From an uncultured Campylobacter sp. (lineage in GTDB: Bacteria > Campylobacterota > Campylobacteria > Campylobacterales > Campylobacteraceae), in assembly GCA_934728065.1 (NCBI GenBank), contig CAKVDW010000004.1, forward strand, positions 1 to 64,000: a stretch of 64,000 nt of DNA, read 5' to 3'. The first letter of the stretch is position 1. Each line of letters begins with the position of its first letter. The notes under the pieces were generated by a model. That model searched no databases. It worked only from the letters and a program-made list of their open reading frames with translations, and had not been told where the DNA came from. This document shows positions 25,877-35,267 of this stretch, one piece after another. The position numbers and the translations under genes are program-made.

Positions 25877-28012
25877 ATGAATAAAGCCCTTTCAGGTATA
25901 TTTTGGGTTTTAGTTGCCGTTCTTGCGGCTTGGTGTTTCGGGGTTTTAGCCTTGAATAAGGGTGAAACCATTAGTGCAGCGTGGCTTGTCGTAGCTTCTG
26001 TGTGCTTTTATATGATAGGCTATCGCTTTTACAGCAAATTCATCGCCGAAAAGGTCTTTGAACTTGATGACAACCGTGCTACACCAGCTGTTATAAATAA
26101 TGACGGCAAGGATTTTGTGCCTACGCACAAAGCGATACTTTTTGGACATCACTTTGCTGCGATTGCAGGAGCAGGACCTCTTGTAGGACCGATTTTAGCA
26201 GCACAAATGGGATATTTGCCGAGTATGCTTTGGCTACTTGTAGGCGTTGTGTTGGCAGGAGCTGTGCACGACTTCACTGTGCTTTTCATCTCAATGAGGC
26301 GTAACGGAAGAAGTTTAGGCGAAATGATAAAAGATGAAATGGGCAAGGTAACAGGTCGTATAGCGATGATAGGAATTTTGTTTATTATGTTTATCATCGT
26401 AGCGATTTTGGCTATGGTTGTGGTAAATGCGCTTGCAGATTCACCTTGGGGACTTTTTACTATCGCAATGACGATTCCTATCGCTGTATTTATGGGAATT
26501 TATATGCGTTTCATTCGTCCAGGTCGTGTTGGTGAAGCAAGTATTATAGGCTTTATCTTGTTGATACTCGCTTTATATTATGGACACGCTGTGGCTGACC
26601 CTGCTCACGCTTGGCACAATGCCTTTACGCTTAGCAAACAAACCTTGGCAATCATAGTAATCATTTATGGATTTGTTGCTTCTGTGCTTCCTGTGTGGTT
26701 GTTGCTTGCTCCACGCGATTATCTTAGCACATTCTTAAAAATCGGCGTTATTGTGTTAATGGCAGCTGGAATCATACTCGTAAATCCTGAGCTTTCTATC
26801 CCTAAAGTAACAAATTTCATTGATGGCACAGGACCTGTATTTGCAGGAGCAATTTTTCCATTTTTATTTATAACCATTGCGTGCGGAGCTATTAGCGGAT
26901 TTCACGCGCTCATTTCAAGTGGCACAAGTCCAAAAATGGTAGAAAAAGAAAGCCATACACGCCCTGTGGGTTACGGCTCAATGCTTATGGAAAGCCTTGT
27001 TGGTATTATGGCGTTGATTGCGGCTTGTATTTTACAGCCTGGTATTTATTTTGCAATCAATGTCCCACTAGCAGCACTTGACCCTATGGCAACAAGTGCA
27101 ATAGGTGCAAATTTAGACACAGTAGCACAAAGCGTGAATGGTATTTTGCAAAGAGGTGGTTTTGAAGGCTTTACCTTAAGCCCTGAAATTTTAAGCAAAA
27201 CGGCTGCTGATATAGGAGAACAAACTATTATTTCAAGAACAGGTGGTGCGCCAACCTTTGCCGTAGGGCTTACGCTGATTTTACACGAGATTATTGGCGG
27301 GGCTGAATCAATGGCATTTTGGTATCACTTTGCTATACTCTTTGAAGCTTTATTTATACTAACAGCTGTTGATGCAGGAACTAGAACGGGTAGATTTTTA
27401 ATCCAAGACATATTAGGCAATATCTATAAACCTATGGCAGATACAAAATCTTGGCTTTGGGGAACTGTGGCTAGTTTCATCTGCGTGTGTGGCTGGGGAT
27501 ACTTGCTATATCAAGGCACAATCGACCCACTTGGTGGAATTTTCACACTCTGGCCTTTATTTGGTGCGGCAAATCAAATGCTTGCTGGAATCGCCCTACT
27601 TCTTGGCACTGTGGTGTTGTTTAAAATGGGCAAAGCAAAATACAGTTTTGTTACTATTGTTCCAGCGTTTTGGGTGCTTTTGACCACACTTTGGGCAAGC
27701 TTTCAAAAGCTCTTGCCTGAAAATGGCGAGAAAATCCACGATGCTGTAAGCCATGTGGCTACTGCGCAAAAATGGATGGCGACAAAGGCACAAGCCATAG
27801 CTGAAGGCAACGAAGCCTTAGTTGCAAGGGCAAGTGCTATCATTCATAATAATGTTCTTGATGCTGTTCTTTGTGCATTTTTTATGATAGTTGTTTTTGT
27901 GGTGCTTTTTGAGTGCATAAAAATTTGCTATTTAAGTTTGCAAGGCAAGGCGGCGGCATTTCCACTCAAAGAAGAGCCTTATAAAAAAGCTAAAGACTAT
28001 GGATTTGCCTAA
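25877..28012 (+). CDS. cstA: Carbon starvation protein / pyruvate-peptide transporter CstA
   Basis: A 711-residue inner-membrane transporter with about 16-18 hydrophobic segments. It carries the conserved CstA start (N-K-G-E-T-I-S-A-A-W-L) and the H-H-F-A-A-I-A-G-A-G-P-L-V-G-P-I-L-A-A-Q block. The CstA C-terminal region contains D-A-G-T-R-T-G-R-F-L-I-Q-D. In C. jejuni CstA takes up peptides; in E. coli CstA/BtsT also move pyruvate. AGGAG precedes the ATG. Its stop overlaps the start of a YbdD-like gene (TAATG), a pairing also seen in E. coli. Confidence 0.95.
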   Translation: MNKALSGIFWVLVAVLAAWCFGVLALNKGETISAAWLVVASVCFYMIGYRFYSKFIAEKVFELDDNRATPAVINNDGKDFVPTHKAILFGHHFAAIAGAGPLVGPILAAQMGYLPSMLWLLVGVVLAGAVHDFTVLFISMRRNGRSLGEMIKDEMGKVTGRIAMIGILFIMFIIVAILAMVVVNALADSPWGLFTIAMTIPIAVFMGIYMRFIRPGRVGEASIIGFILLILALYYGHAVADPAHAWHNAFTLSKQTLAIIVIIYGFVASVLPVWLLLAPRDYLSTFLKIGVIVLMAAGIILVNPELSIPKVTNFIDGTGPVFAGAIFPFLFITIACGAISGFHALISSGTSPKMVEKESHTRPVGYGSMLMESLVGIMALIAACILQPGIYFAINVPLAALDPMATSAIGANLDTVAQSVNGILQRGGFEGFTLSPEILSKTAADIGEQTIISRTGGAPTFAVGLTLILHEIIGGAESMAFWYHFAILFEALFILTAVDAGTRTGRFLIQDILGNIYKPMADTKSWLWGTVASFICVCGWGYLLYQGTIDPLGGIFTLWPLFGAANQMLAGIALLLGTVVLFKMGKAKYSFVTIVPAFWVLLTTLWASFQKLLPENGEKIHDAVSHVATAQKWMATKAQAIAEGNEALVARASAIIHNNVLDAVLCAFFMIVVFVVLFECIKICYLSLQGKAAAFPLKEEPYKKAKDYGFA

Positions 28013-28272
28013 TGGGAACAGCACTCATTAAAAGAGCAAACACTCTCCCTGCCCCACTTAATCTTGGCAGGGAGAATTTACTTGACAAGCTTAAAACCCT
28101 TTATCAACGAAGCGACCGTTTTGTAAGCTTGCTTGTGGGTATGAGAAGTTATGACAAGTATGTTGAACATATGAAAACAAAGCATCCTGAGCGAGAAATC
28201 CTTTCTCGCAAGGATTTTTTTAAAGAATCTTTAGAAGCTAGATATAATGGCGGCGTTACAAGGTGTTGCTAA
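28012..28272 (+). CDS. YbdD/YjiX-family small protein
   Basis: An 86-residue soluble protein with Y-D-K-Y-V-E-H-M-K-x-x-H-P and the conserved end A-R-Y-x-G-G-V-T-R-C-C, which is the YbdD/YjiX signature. The ATG shares its A with the cstA stop codon, so it is translationally coupled to the transporter. The family always accompanies CstA-type carriers. Its molecular role is not known to me. Confidence 0.85.
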   Translation: MGTALIKRANTLPAPLNLGRENLLDKLKTLYQRSDRFVSLLVGMRSYDKYVEHMKTKHPEREILSRKDFFKESLEARYNGGVTRCC

Positions 28273-28342
28273 AAATAACACTTCATATACACAAATTCAA
28301 ACTTTTATGCTATCATAACACAAGAATTTTGAGGGAGAATAT

Positions 28343-28609
28343 ATGGAAAGCACTTTAGTCGCTTTGGGTGTGCAAACCTTTAAAATAACACTAATGCTAT
28401 CTTTACCTATGCTTTTGGCTGGGCTTATTGCTGGGCTTATCATCTCTATCTTTCAAGCCACCACACAAATCAACGAAATGACACTTTCTTTTGTGCCTAA
28501 AATTCTGCTTGTTGTGGTTGTTTTGATTTTTTTGATGCCTTGGATGATGAATTTGATGATAGACTTTACCTCTAGTGCTTTTAATCAAATTCCAACCTTT
28601 ATCAAATGA
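28343..28609 (+). CDS. fliQ: Flagellar type III export protein FliQ
   Basis: An 88-residue protein with two TM helices and the FliQ signature A-G-L-I-I-S-I-F-Q-A-T-T-Q-I-N-E-M-T-L-S-F-V-P-K, shown here in part. It forms the export gate with FliP and FliR in the flagellar basal body. GGAG precedes the ATG. The stop overlaps the murB start (ATGA), coupling a flagellar gene to cell-wall synthesis; fliQ-murB adjacency is the C. jejuni arrangement. Confidence 0.95.
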   Translation: MESTLVALGVQTFKITLMLSLPMLLAGLIAGLIISIFQATTQINEMTLSFVPKILLVVVVLIFLMPWMMNLMIDFTSSAFNQIPTFIK

Positions 28610-29382
28610 TTATAGACTTTGCCAAATACAGCTCTGTTCGTATAGGCTCTCCTTTTGAAGTGCAAGTCTTAGATGAAGAATGTGAATTTAAAGGCTTTAT
28701 CATCGGAGGGGCAAACAACTTGCTCATTTCAAACAAACCAAAAACGCTTGGAATTTTGGGTAAAAAATTTGACTTTATTAAAATTTTAGAACAAAATGCT
28801 GAATTTAGCTTACTTGAAATAGGTTGCAGCACAAATGCAAAAACTATGCACGGCTTTTGTAAAGAACATAATTTAGGCGGTTTTGAATTCTTGCGTAAAA
28901 TTCCAGGGCTACTTGGCGGGCTTTTAAAGATGAATGCGGGCTTAAAAGATGAAAATATCAGCAAACACTTAATCAGTATCAAACTTGCAAACAAAGAGCT
29001 TAAAAAAGAACAAATTGCCTTTGATTATCGCTTTTGTCCGCTCAAAGAACCTATGTTTAGTGCCAAATTTAAGCTTAATGTAGGCTTTAGCACCGATAAA
29101 GACGAGCTTTTAAAAACAACTAGGGATAATCAACCAAACGGAGCAAGCTTTGGTTCTATTTTTAAAAATCCAAAGGGTGATTTTGCAGGACGGCTCATTG
29201 AGGAAGTTGGCTTGAAAGGCTTTAAAAATGGAGATGCGATGATAAGCGATAAACACGCTAATTTTCTCATCAATAAAAAAAACGCAAGCTTTGAAGAAGC
29301 TATCTTTCTCATCGAACTAGCCGAAAAAAGAGTGTTTGAGAAATTTGGCATAAGGCTTGAAAGGGAAGTGATAGTGATTTAA
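28606..29382 (+). CDS. murB: UDP-N-acetylenolpyruvoylglucosamine reductase MurB
   Basis: A 258-residue FAD enzyme reducing UDP-GlcNAc-enolpyruvate to UDP-MurNAc. FAD-binding motifs I-I-G-G-A-N-N-L-L and I-P-G-L-L-G-G are visible, as is the catalytic Ser region N-G-A-S-F-G-S-I-F-K-N-P. It is shorter than E. coli MurB and lacks one loop region, as in type II enzymes. The end overlaps the convergent Cj1680c-like gene by 4 bp. Confidence 0.94.
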   Translation: MIIDFAKYSSVRIGSPFEVQVLDEECEFKGFIIGGANNLLISNKPKTLGILGKKFDFIKILEQNAEFSLLEIGCSTNAKTMHGFCKEHNLGGFEFLRKIPGLLGGLLKMNAGLKDENISKHLISIKLANKELKKEQIAFDYRFCPLKEPMFSAKFKLNVGFSTDKDELLKTTRDNQPNGASFGSIFKNPKGDFAGRLIEEVGLKGFKNGDAMISDKHANFLINKKNASFEEAIFLIELAEKRVFEKFGIRLEREVIVI

Positions 29383-30134
29383 TCAAGCTTGCGAGCAAGT
29401 TTTGAAAAATACCTTTTAAGCTCAAGTCCTACTTGATGAGTGCTTGAGTAGTATTTTTTTTGCAAATCACCCCTTTTGGGTATGCTCACAAATAAATCCA
29501 AGCTTTTATCATCAACAATAACATTTTCGCCAAGCTTTAAAATTTTATACTGCAAACTGATATAAGCGGTTTGAGTTGTGAAAAAAAACTTTTCTTCATC
29601 TTTTATGTTGCACTCATCAAGCACTATAAAAATGACATATTCTGGGGTTTTGTTGTAAATTCTATCAAACGAAACAGTATAATTTAAAAGGCTTGATACA
29701 TCAAAGAGTTTGTGTTTTGGGTTTTGCGTGAGTAAAGAGAAATTTCTAAAATCTTGATAAATATCATTATTTTGTCTGTTTAACAAATCTATACTTCTGC
29801 TTAAGCTTACCTCCTCGATAAAACTTATAAAAATATCGCTCGTTAGCTCCTCGCCACTGACATTTAAATCCTCAAATTCAAAGTGCAAATCCTTGTTAAA
29901 GCCTACAAGCAAAACAAAGTCTTTATCTGTATCCTCATATTCAAGGTAAATTTCATTCTTTTTTATCTCTTTAGAGCTGTCAAACCAGCCCTTATCGCTT
30001 TCACTTATGGTTTTTGACTGCCCCAAATCAACAAATTCAGTCTCATCGACTTCTAATTTGATGATTTGTTTTTTAGAAAAATCATTAGCCCCAAGATAAA
30101 CAATGCAAAAAAATAAAACGGCAATTACCCTCAT
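29379..30134 (-). CDS. Exported hypothetical protein
   Basis: A 251-residue protein with a signal peptide (residues 1-15, cleavage probably after G-A-N or nearby) and a rather acidic mature part rich in Asp, Glu, Phe and Lys. There are no recognisable domains or cysteine pairs; a single Cys lies in D-E-C-N-I-K-D-E-E. It precedes no other gene in a clear operon but lies 53 bp downstream of cysQ on the same strand, as the periplasmic protein next to cysQ-gltA in C. jejuni does. Function unknown. Confidence 0.6.
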   Translation of the reverse strand: MRVIAVLFFCIVYLGANDFSKKQIIKLEVDETEFVDLGQSKTISESDKGWFDSSKEIKKNEIYLEYEDTDKDFVLLVGFNKDLHFEFEDLNVSGEELTSDIFISFIEEVSLSRSIDLLNRQNNDIYQDFRNFSLLTQNPKHKLFDVSSLLNYTVSFDRIYNKTPEYVIFIVLDECNIKDEEKFFFTTQTAYISLQYKILKLGENVIVDDKSLDLFVSIPKRGDLQKKYYSSTHQVGLELKRYFSKLARKLD

Positions 30135-30187
30135 ATCTTCCCCTATAAAACGCTATTTTACAACAAAATTGTTAAAATTTCGCAGTA

Positions 30188-30994
30188 TTAAAGAATGATT
30201 TCTTTTAAAAACTCTTGCCTTGATACAGCAACAAAATGCGGACAAAGAAAATTTTCCTCATTATAGCTTATAAAATCGCTTGATAAAAAGGTTGAATTTT
30301 TATAATTTTTAAGATGATTTTGGGAGAATTTTCCCATAAATCCACCGCTTTTATTAAGCAAAAAATCTCCAGCTGCTATGTCCCAAGAGTGTAAATTTTC
30401 AAAACGGTGATAAATGCCAGCTTTTCCGTCTAAAAGTGTGATAAATTTTAATGCAGAACTTACCTTTTTGGGTGTAAATGAATTTTTTTCCAAAAAAGCT
30501 TGATTTAAAGGGCTTGAGTGATGTGTGCTTATCAAAGCGGTTTTTTGTTCTGTCAAAAAAAGTTCTTCATCAACCACCAAAACCGAATCATTCTTATAAA
30601 GTTTGCTTTGAGCGTGAGCATAGTAAAAATCTTGCACACTAGGCTTAGCAATCAAACTCAAAACAGGGCGAGTATGGGCTATTAAAGCTATAAGAATGCA
30701 GTATTCATCGCTGCCCTTGATGAAACTTTTTGTGCCATCAAGTGGGTCGATGAGCCAAAAATAAGGCAAATTTTTACGCTCATTAAAATTTAGGGGCTTT
30801 TCCTCAGAACACACGGCTATGTCGCTTTTGCCAAGCTCATCGCATAAAATTTCATTTGAAGCTAAATCCGCCGAGCTTAAAGGCGAACCGTCATCTTTTT
30901 GCCAAATTTCTAATTTTTGTTTTTCTTTTAAGATAGCTTTGCAAGCCTTGTGGCTTGCATCTAGTGCGAGTTTAAGCAAGAAGTCTAGGTTCAT
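30188..30994 (-). CDS. cysQ: 3'(2'),5'-bisphosphate nucleotidase CysQ-like
   Basis: A 268-residue member of the inositol monophosphatase superfamily. Metal motifs are clear: early E-E in C-S-E-E-K, then L-I-D-P-L-D-G-T-K-S-F, and W-D-I-A-A-G-D near the C-terminus. G-S-D-E-Y-C-I-L-I-A instead of the G-x-x-x-F-x-x-x-I of inositol phosphatases fits CysQ. It recycles PAP from sulfate assimilation. The gene is 36 bp downstream of gltA on the same strand. Confidence 0.88.
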   Translation of the reverse strand: MNLDFLLKLALDASHKACKAILKEKQKLEIWQKDDGSPLSSADLASNEILCDELGKSDIAVCSEEKPLNFNERKNLPYFWLIDPLDGTKSFIKGSDEYCILIALIAHTRPVLSLIAKPSVQDFYYAHAQSKLYKNDSVLVVDEELFLTEQKTALISTHHSSPLNQAFLEKNSFTPKKVSSALKFITLLDGKAGIYHRFENLHSWDIAAGDFLLNKSGGFMGKFSQNHLKNYKNSTFLSSDFISYNEENFLCPHFVAVSRQEFLKEIIL

Positions 30995-31030
30995 TTTTAT
31001 CCTTTACTTCTTGCATTATAACAACTTTAC

Positions 31031-32302
31031 TTAAACCCTTTCTTTCTCGCCGACATAAAGTTGTCTTGGACGAACTATTTTAAGACTTTCTTGTTCTTTT
31101 AGCTCTATCCACTGCGCTATCCAGCCCGGCGTTCTGCCGATGACAAAAAGCACGGCAAACATTTCGTTTGGAATTCCAAGTGCTTTAAGGATAAGCCCGC
31201 TGTGAAAATCCACATTTGGATACAAATTTCGCTTGACAAAATACTCATCATTAAGGGCGATTTCTTCGATGCGTGAAGCCACTTTGATGAGATTTGTGTC
31301 AATGCCGATTTCATCGATGAGCTGGTCGCGCAGCTTTTTAAGCACTTTTGCTCTTGGGTCAAAGTTTTTATACACGCGGTGTCCAAAGCCCATTAGCCTA
31401 AATGGGTCGTCTTTGTCCTTTGCTTTTTTGATGAATTCATCGACTCTATCGGGCGTGCCGATTTGCTCTAACATTCTTATCACGCCTTCATTTGCGCCTC
31501 CGTGAGCGTGTCCCCAAAGTGCGCCTATGCCCGCACTTATGCACGCATAAGGGTGAGCGTGCGTTGAGCCAACAGCGCGCACGGTCGAAGTGCTGGCGTT
31601 TTGCTCGTGGTCTATGTGAAGCATAAACACAGTATCAAGTGCCTTTACTTCGATAGGGCGCAACTCCACATGGTCGTAAGGATAAGTGCGAAGCATATAC
31701 AAGAAATTTTCAGTAAAGCCGCGGTCTAAATTTGGATACGCCATAGGAAAGCCGTTTTTGTAACGATAAGCAGCCGCTGCAATGGTAGGCATTTTAGCCA
31801 CTATGCGCGCTGCCATCTCCATATACTCAGCCTCAATGTCCATATTTAAATGGTCTGGATAAAAGGTTGAAAGAGATGAAACCGCCGCTTGCATTACTGC
31901 CATAGGATGAGCATTATCAGGGAAAGCGTCAAAAAGTTTGTGCATACCCTCGTGGATAAATGAGCGTTTTTTAAGCTCATAACGAAAAGATTCAAACCTT
32001 TCTTTGTCAGGTAAAGCTTTGTAAAGTAACAAATGCACCACATCTAAGAACATTTTATTATCAGCTAGCCACTCGATAGGATAGCCTCTGTGCATTAAAA
32101 TGCCCTTTTCGCCGTCTATGTAAGTGATATCTGACTTACAAGTTGCTGTTGAAGTAAGTCCCTCATCGTAGCTAAACATACCTGTTTGCTTGTAAAGACT
32201 ACTCATATCAACTACACTTGGACCTATTGAGCCATCAAGTATAGGAAATTCGTAACTTTTACCATTACGGTTGTCAGTAAGCGTCATTGAATTGTTCGCC
32301 AT
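31031..32302 (-). CDS. gltA: Type II citrate synthase
   Basis: A 423-residue enzyme condensing oxaloacetate and acetyl-CoA at the entry to the TCA cycle. Catalytic residues are visible: His in G-A-L-W-G-H-A-H-G-G-A-N-E, His in M-G-F-G-H-R-V-Y-K-N, and Asp in N-V-D-F-H-S-G-L. The length and the N-terminal beta domain are typical of the NADH-sensitive hexameric enzyme. It has its own promoter region in the 121-bp gap upstream and is followed by cysQ. Confidence 0.97.
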   Translation of the reverse strand: MANNSMTLTDNRNGKSYEFPILDGSIGPSVVDMSSLYKQTGMFSYDEGLTSTATCKSDITYIDGEKGILMHRGYPIEWLADNKMFLDVVHLLLYKALPDKERFESFRYELKKRSFIHEGMHKLFDAFPDNAHPMAVMQAAVSSLSTFYPDHLNMDIEAEYMEMAARIVAKMPTIAAAAYRYKNGFPMAYPNLDRGFTENFLYMLRTYPYDHVELRPIEVKALDTVFMLHIDHEQNASTSTVRAVGSTHAHPYACISAGIGALWGHAHGGANEGVIRMLEQIGTPDRVDEFIKKAKDKDDPFRLMGFGHRVYKNFDPRAKVLKKLRDQLIDEIGIDTNLIKVASRIEEIALNDEYFVKRNLYPNVDFHSGLILKALGIPNEMFAVLFVIGRTPGWIAQWIELKEQESLKIVRPRQLYVGEKERV

Positions 32303-32423
32303 TTTTGCTCCTTAAATTTTTTGTCTTGGTTTATAGTAACAAAAAAAGGCTTAATTTTAACAAAAATTCAACAGCTTAAAAATTCTTTTGTGTATAAATG
32401 TAACTTAAAATAATTTTAGTCTG

Positions 32424-33593
32424 TTACTTTTTTGAAAGCAAAAATTTAACCAAGCTCATCACAGTTATAGCCTCTATAAGAGCTGTTAAAATAAGAGCTG
32501 AATATAAAGCTTGAGGAATGATTTTAGCATTATATGAAAGAGTAGCAACGGCAATGAGTAAGGTTAAAGGCATAGAATGGCTTAAGCCAAATAAAAAGGT
32601 ATTTTTCAGCCCAAATTTTTTAAGAAAAACAGTAGCACAACAAAGCCTGAGTCCTAACATAGCCACAAACAAAAACAAAGTATGTTGAAGCACTTTTGGG
32701 TCTAAAAGTGTTTTTATGTCAAAGGTTGAGCCTATATAGATGAAAAAAATGGGTATTAAAAAACCAAAACCAAAGCCAGAAAGCTTGTGTTCTAAATCTT
32801 TTTTGTGGTCAAAAAATGTGGCGATAAATGAACCTGCAATAAAAGCTCCAAGCGCAATTTCAAGCCCTGAAATTATCATCGCGCAGATGATGAGGATAAA
32901 AATGCCCATACAAAAGCGAATGTCCTTTTCGTCCTTGTCCTGCCAAGGCATTATAATGGTTTTTAAATTTGGATACCACCAAAAAAGCACGCCAAGCATC
33001 TTAAAACTCAGCAAACAAAGAGCCAAAAAGATAAAAAGATAAGCCAAACTCTTAGCCACTTCAAGTGCATCGTTGTTGTTTAAAAAAGCTGCAACTATGG
33101 TTAAAAGAACTATTGAAACAACTTCAGCAAGAGTAGCAATAAGCATTGAGATATTAAGCCATTCGTGTTCTTTGCCAAAGTCTTTCAACAAAATGCCTAA
33201 AAGTCCTACGCTCATCACAGGCAAAACAATGATGAAAATATAAGAAGTATCATAAATGCTAACAGCTAAGGCGCTTAAACTGTAAAGCAAGATGATATAA
33301 ATCACCGCTCTTTTTAAAAAAGTTTTTTGCATAGTAAAAAATGAGGCTAAATTTACTTTCATACCCGCTATAAACATTAGATAATAAAAGCCAACTTGGG
33401 CTAAAAGCTTGAAATTTGCACTGTCGTTGATAAAGCCAAAGGTGGCAATGGCTGAACCTAGCATTATTTCCATCGCTGAAGTTGGCAAACGAAAAAACTT
33501 CGCTAAATATGGCGAAAAAAGTAAGCAACACGCCACGACAAATAAAATTTTTAAATCGGTTAAAGTCTGCGCGTGAATGATATTTTCAAGCAA
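32424..33593 (-). CDS. Cation:proton antiporter (CPA2/KefB-like)
   Basis: A 389-residue protein with about 12 hydrophobic segments and no C-terminal RCK/TrkA domain, of the Na/H exchanger (PF00999) family. The segment L-E-I-A-L-G-A-F-I-A-G-S-F in the middle resembles the transport-site helix of CPA2 carriers, but the usual Asp is absent at that point, so the ion and mechanism are uncertain. The start is TTG at 33593, nine bases after AAAGGA. Monocistronic and divergent from the META lipoprotein. Confidence 0.8.
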   Translation of the reverse strand: MLENIIHAQTLTDLKILFVVACCLLFSPYLAKFFRLPTSAMEIMLGSAIATFGFINDSANFKLLAQVGFYYLMFIAGMKVNLASFFTMQKTFLKRAVIYIILLYSLSALAVSIYDTSYIFIIVLPVMSVGLLGILLKDFGKEHEWLNISMLIATLAEVVSIVLLTIVAAFLNNNDALEVAKSLAYLFIFLALCLLSFKMLGVLFWWYPNLKTIIMPWQDKDEKDIRFCMGIFILIICAMIISGLEIALGAFIAGSFIATFFDHKKDLEHKLSGFGFGFLIPIFFIYIGSTFDIKTLLDPKVLQHTLFLFVAMLGLRLCCATVFLKKFGLKNTFLFGLSHSMPLTLLIAVATLSYNAKIIPQALYSALILTALIEAITVMSLVKFLLSKK

Positions 33594-33804
33594 GGCTTTG
33601 TCCTTTGTTTTTTATGTTGTTTGAGTATTGAACACTTTTTGAATTTATCTCAAATAAAAGCCCAATTTTAGCGAAAAAAGCTTATATTCTTATAAAAAAT
33701 TTTAAGAAAAAGAGCAAAAATTTAAATTTATATTAAAAATGATTGTGCTGTTAATTAAGATAAGTATGTAAAAATTTACCAAATTTAACAAAAAAGGATA
33801 TAAG

Positions 33805-34236
33805 ATGAAAGGATATTTTTTCATTTGTGTTGCAACACTTTTGTTTTATGCGTGCGATGGCAACCAAGCAAAGTCAAACGCGACAAGCTTGCAAAACAAG
33901 CATTTTGTGATTGAAAAGCTAGAATTTGCAGGTAAAACCCTTACACCCTCATCTTTTCAAGATGAAAACTCAAGCATAAGCTTTGAAAATGACAGCTACA
34001 ACGGCTTTGCAGGCTGCAACAACTTTTTTGGCTCATTGGGTTTAAATGGTGGCAAGGTCAGCTTTTTAAACAGTGGTGGCTCAACTAAAATGATGTGTCT
34101 TCCTCAAATAATGGCGTTTGAAGATATTTTGCTTGGTAATTTGCAAGGCGAATTCGAGCTTTATGAGCAAAATGATAATTTTATTTTAAGGTCAAATCAA
34201 CTTACAATTTATCTCAACAAAAGCAATGACAAATAG
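33805..34236 (+). CDS. META/HslJ-domain lipoprotein
   Basis: A 143-residue lipoprotein. The signal ends F-Y-A-C (lipobox, Cys17). One META domain follows, with F-A-G-C-N-N-F-F-G-S and T-K-M-M-C (the two conserved Cys of the family) and a C-terminal strand L-T-I-Y-L. HslJ proteins are linked to heat and novobiocin resistance in E. coli; the role here is unknown. It is probably periplasmic. The 211-bp divergent region upstream holds AT-rich promoter-like sequence only. Confidence 0.85.
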   Translation: MKGYFFICVATLLFYACDGNQAKSNATSLQNKHFVIEKLEFAGKTLTPSSFQDENSSISFENDSYNGFAGCNNFFGSLGLNGGKVSFLNSGGSTKMMCLPQIMAFEDILLGNLQGEFELYEQNDNFILRSNQLTIYLNKSNDK

Positions 34237-34415
34237 CTATGAGGAAAATTTTAAAAATTTAAAGCACATAAATACTCAATTTAAGCGCTTTACTTAAAAA
34301 TTTAGCACCACCTTTGTGCGTGCTAAAGTCAAAAAAGCACAGTTGCCATTTTTAGATACTTCGTTTTTGCTTGGTAACAAGAAATTTATCATCGCAAGCA
34401 AGTTTGCCTTTAAAT

Positions 34416-35258
34416 TTAGTGGCACTGCGTGGCAAAGCTCAAACCCATTTTTTGCAAATTCGCTATATCAGCACTTGGCACTTCGCCTTTTGTAGTGAGA
34501 TAATCTCCGATGACAACGGCACTTGCGCCCCTTTCAAAGACTTCATATTGCCTACTTCCTAGCACCTTTTCGCGCCCACCCGCTATCATTATGCGCGTGG
34601 GGGCAAGCTCTTTGGCACTTTGCTCAACGATACGCAAGGCTTCATCTACGCTTAAAGGTGGCGGATTTAAGGGCAGATGCTCGTTTTTGATGAAAAAATT
34701 TACAGGGCTTGTAAAGGGCGCAAGCTCTTTAAGGCTCGCGCGAAAGCTTTTTCTGTCGCTTTCACTCTCCCCAACGCCGTAAATTCCGCCACAGCAAAGC
34801 TCAATGCCTGCTCTTTTAGCATTTAAATTCGTCTCAAAGCGGCTTTCCCAGCTGTGCGTGGTGCAAATTTGCGGAAAAAACTCGCGCGAAGTTTCTAAAT
34901 TATGGTTGTAAGAAAAAATTCCCGCCTTTTTCAGCTCCACAAGCTGCTCAAAGCTCGCTAGTCCGTTGCAAGCGATGAGCATTAAATCAGGCTGTGCCTT
35001 TTTTACGGCTCTTGTAGCCTCACATACATACGCAAGTTTGTCATCATCAAGCCCAAGCCCAGCCGTTACAAGGCAAAAGCCTAATGCGTGGTTGTTTTTA
35101 GCGATATGCGCTTCCTCAACGATTCGTTCAATGCTCTTTCGTGGGAATTTTTCAATGCCTATTTTGACAAAGCCACTTTGCGTGCAATACTTACAATCCT
35201 CGCTACAACCGCCACTTTGTAGGTTACAAATGGCGCAAAGCATAATAGTTTTTTGCAT
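34416..35258 (-). CDS. bioB: Biotin synthase BioB
   Basis: A 280-residue radical-SAM enzyme converting dethiobiotin to biotin. The iron-sulfur motif C-x3-C-x2-C is S-G-G-C-S-E-D-C-K-Y-C-T-Q-S. The auxiliary-cluster Cys/Arg region includes I-M-I-A-G-G-R-E. It is shorter than E. coli BioB (346 residues), as in Campylobacter and Helicobacter. It lies 9 bp downstream of dnaX on the same strand, so the two are probably co-transcribed. Confidence 0.93.
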   Translation of the reverse strand: MQKTIMLCAICNLQSGGCSEDCKYCTQSGFVKIGIEKFPRKSIERIVEEAHIAKNNHALGFCLVTAGLGLDDDKLAYVCEATRAVKKAQPDLMLIACNGLASFEQLVELKKAGIFSYNHNLETSREFFPQICTTHSWESRFETNLNAKRAGIELCCGGIYGVGESESDRKSFRASLKELAPFTSPVNFFIKNEHLPLNPPPLSVDEALRIVEQSAKELAPTRIMIAGGREKVLGSRQYEVFERGASAVVIGDYLTTKGEVPSADIANLQKMGLSFATQCH

Positions 35259-35267
35259 TTTTATCCT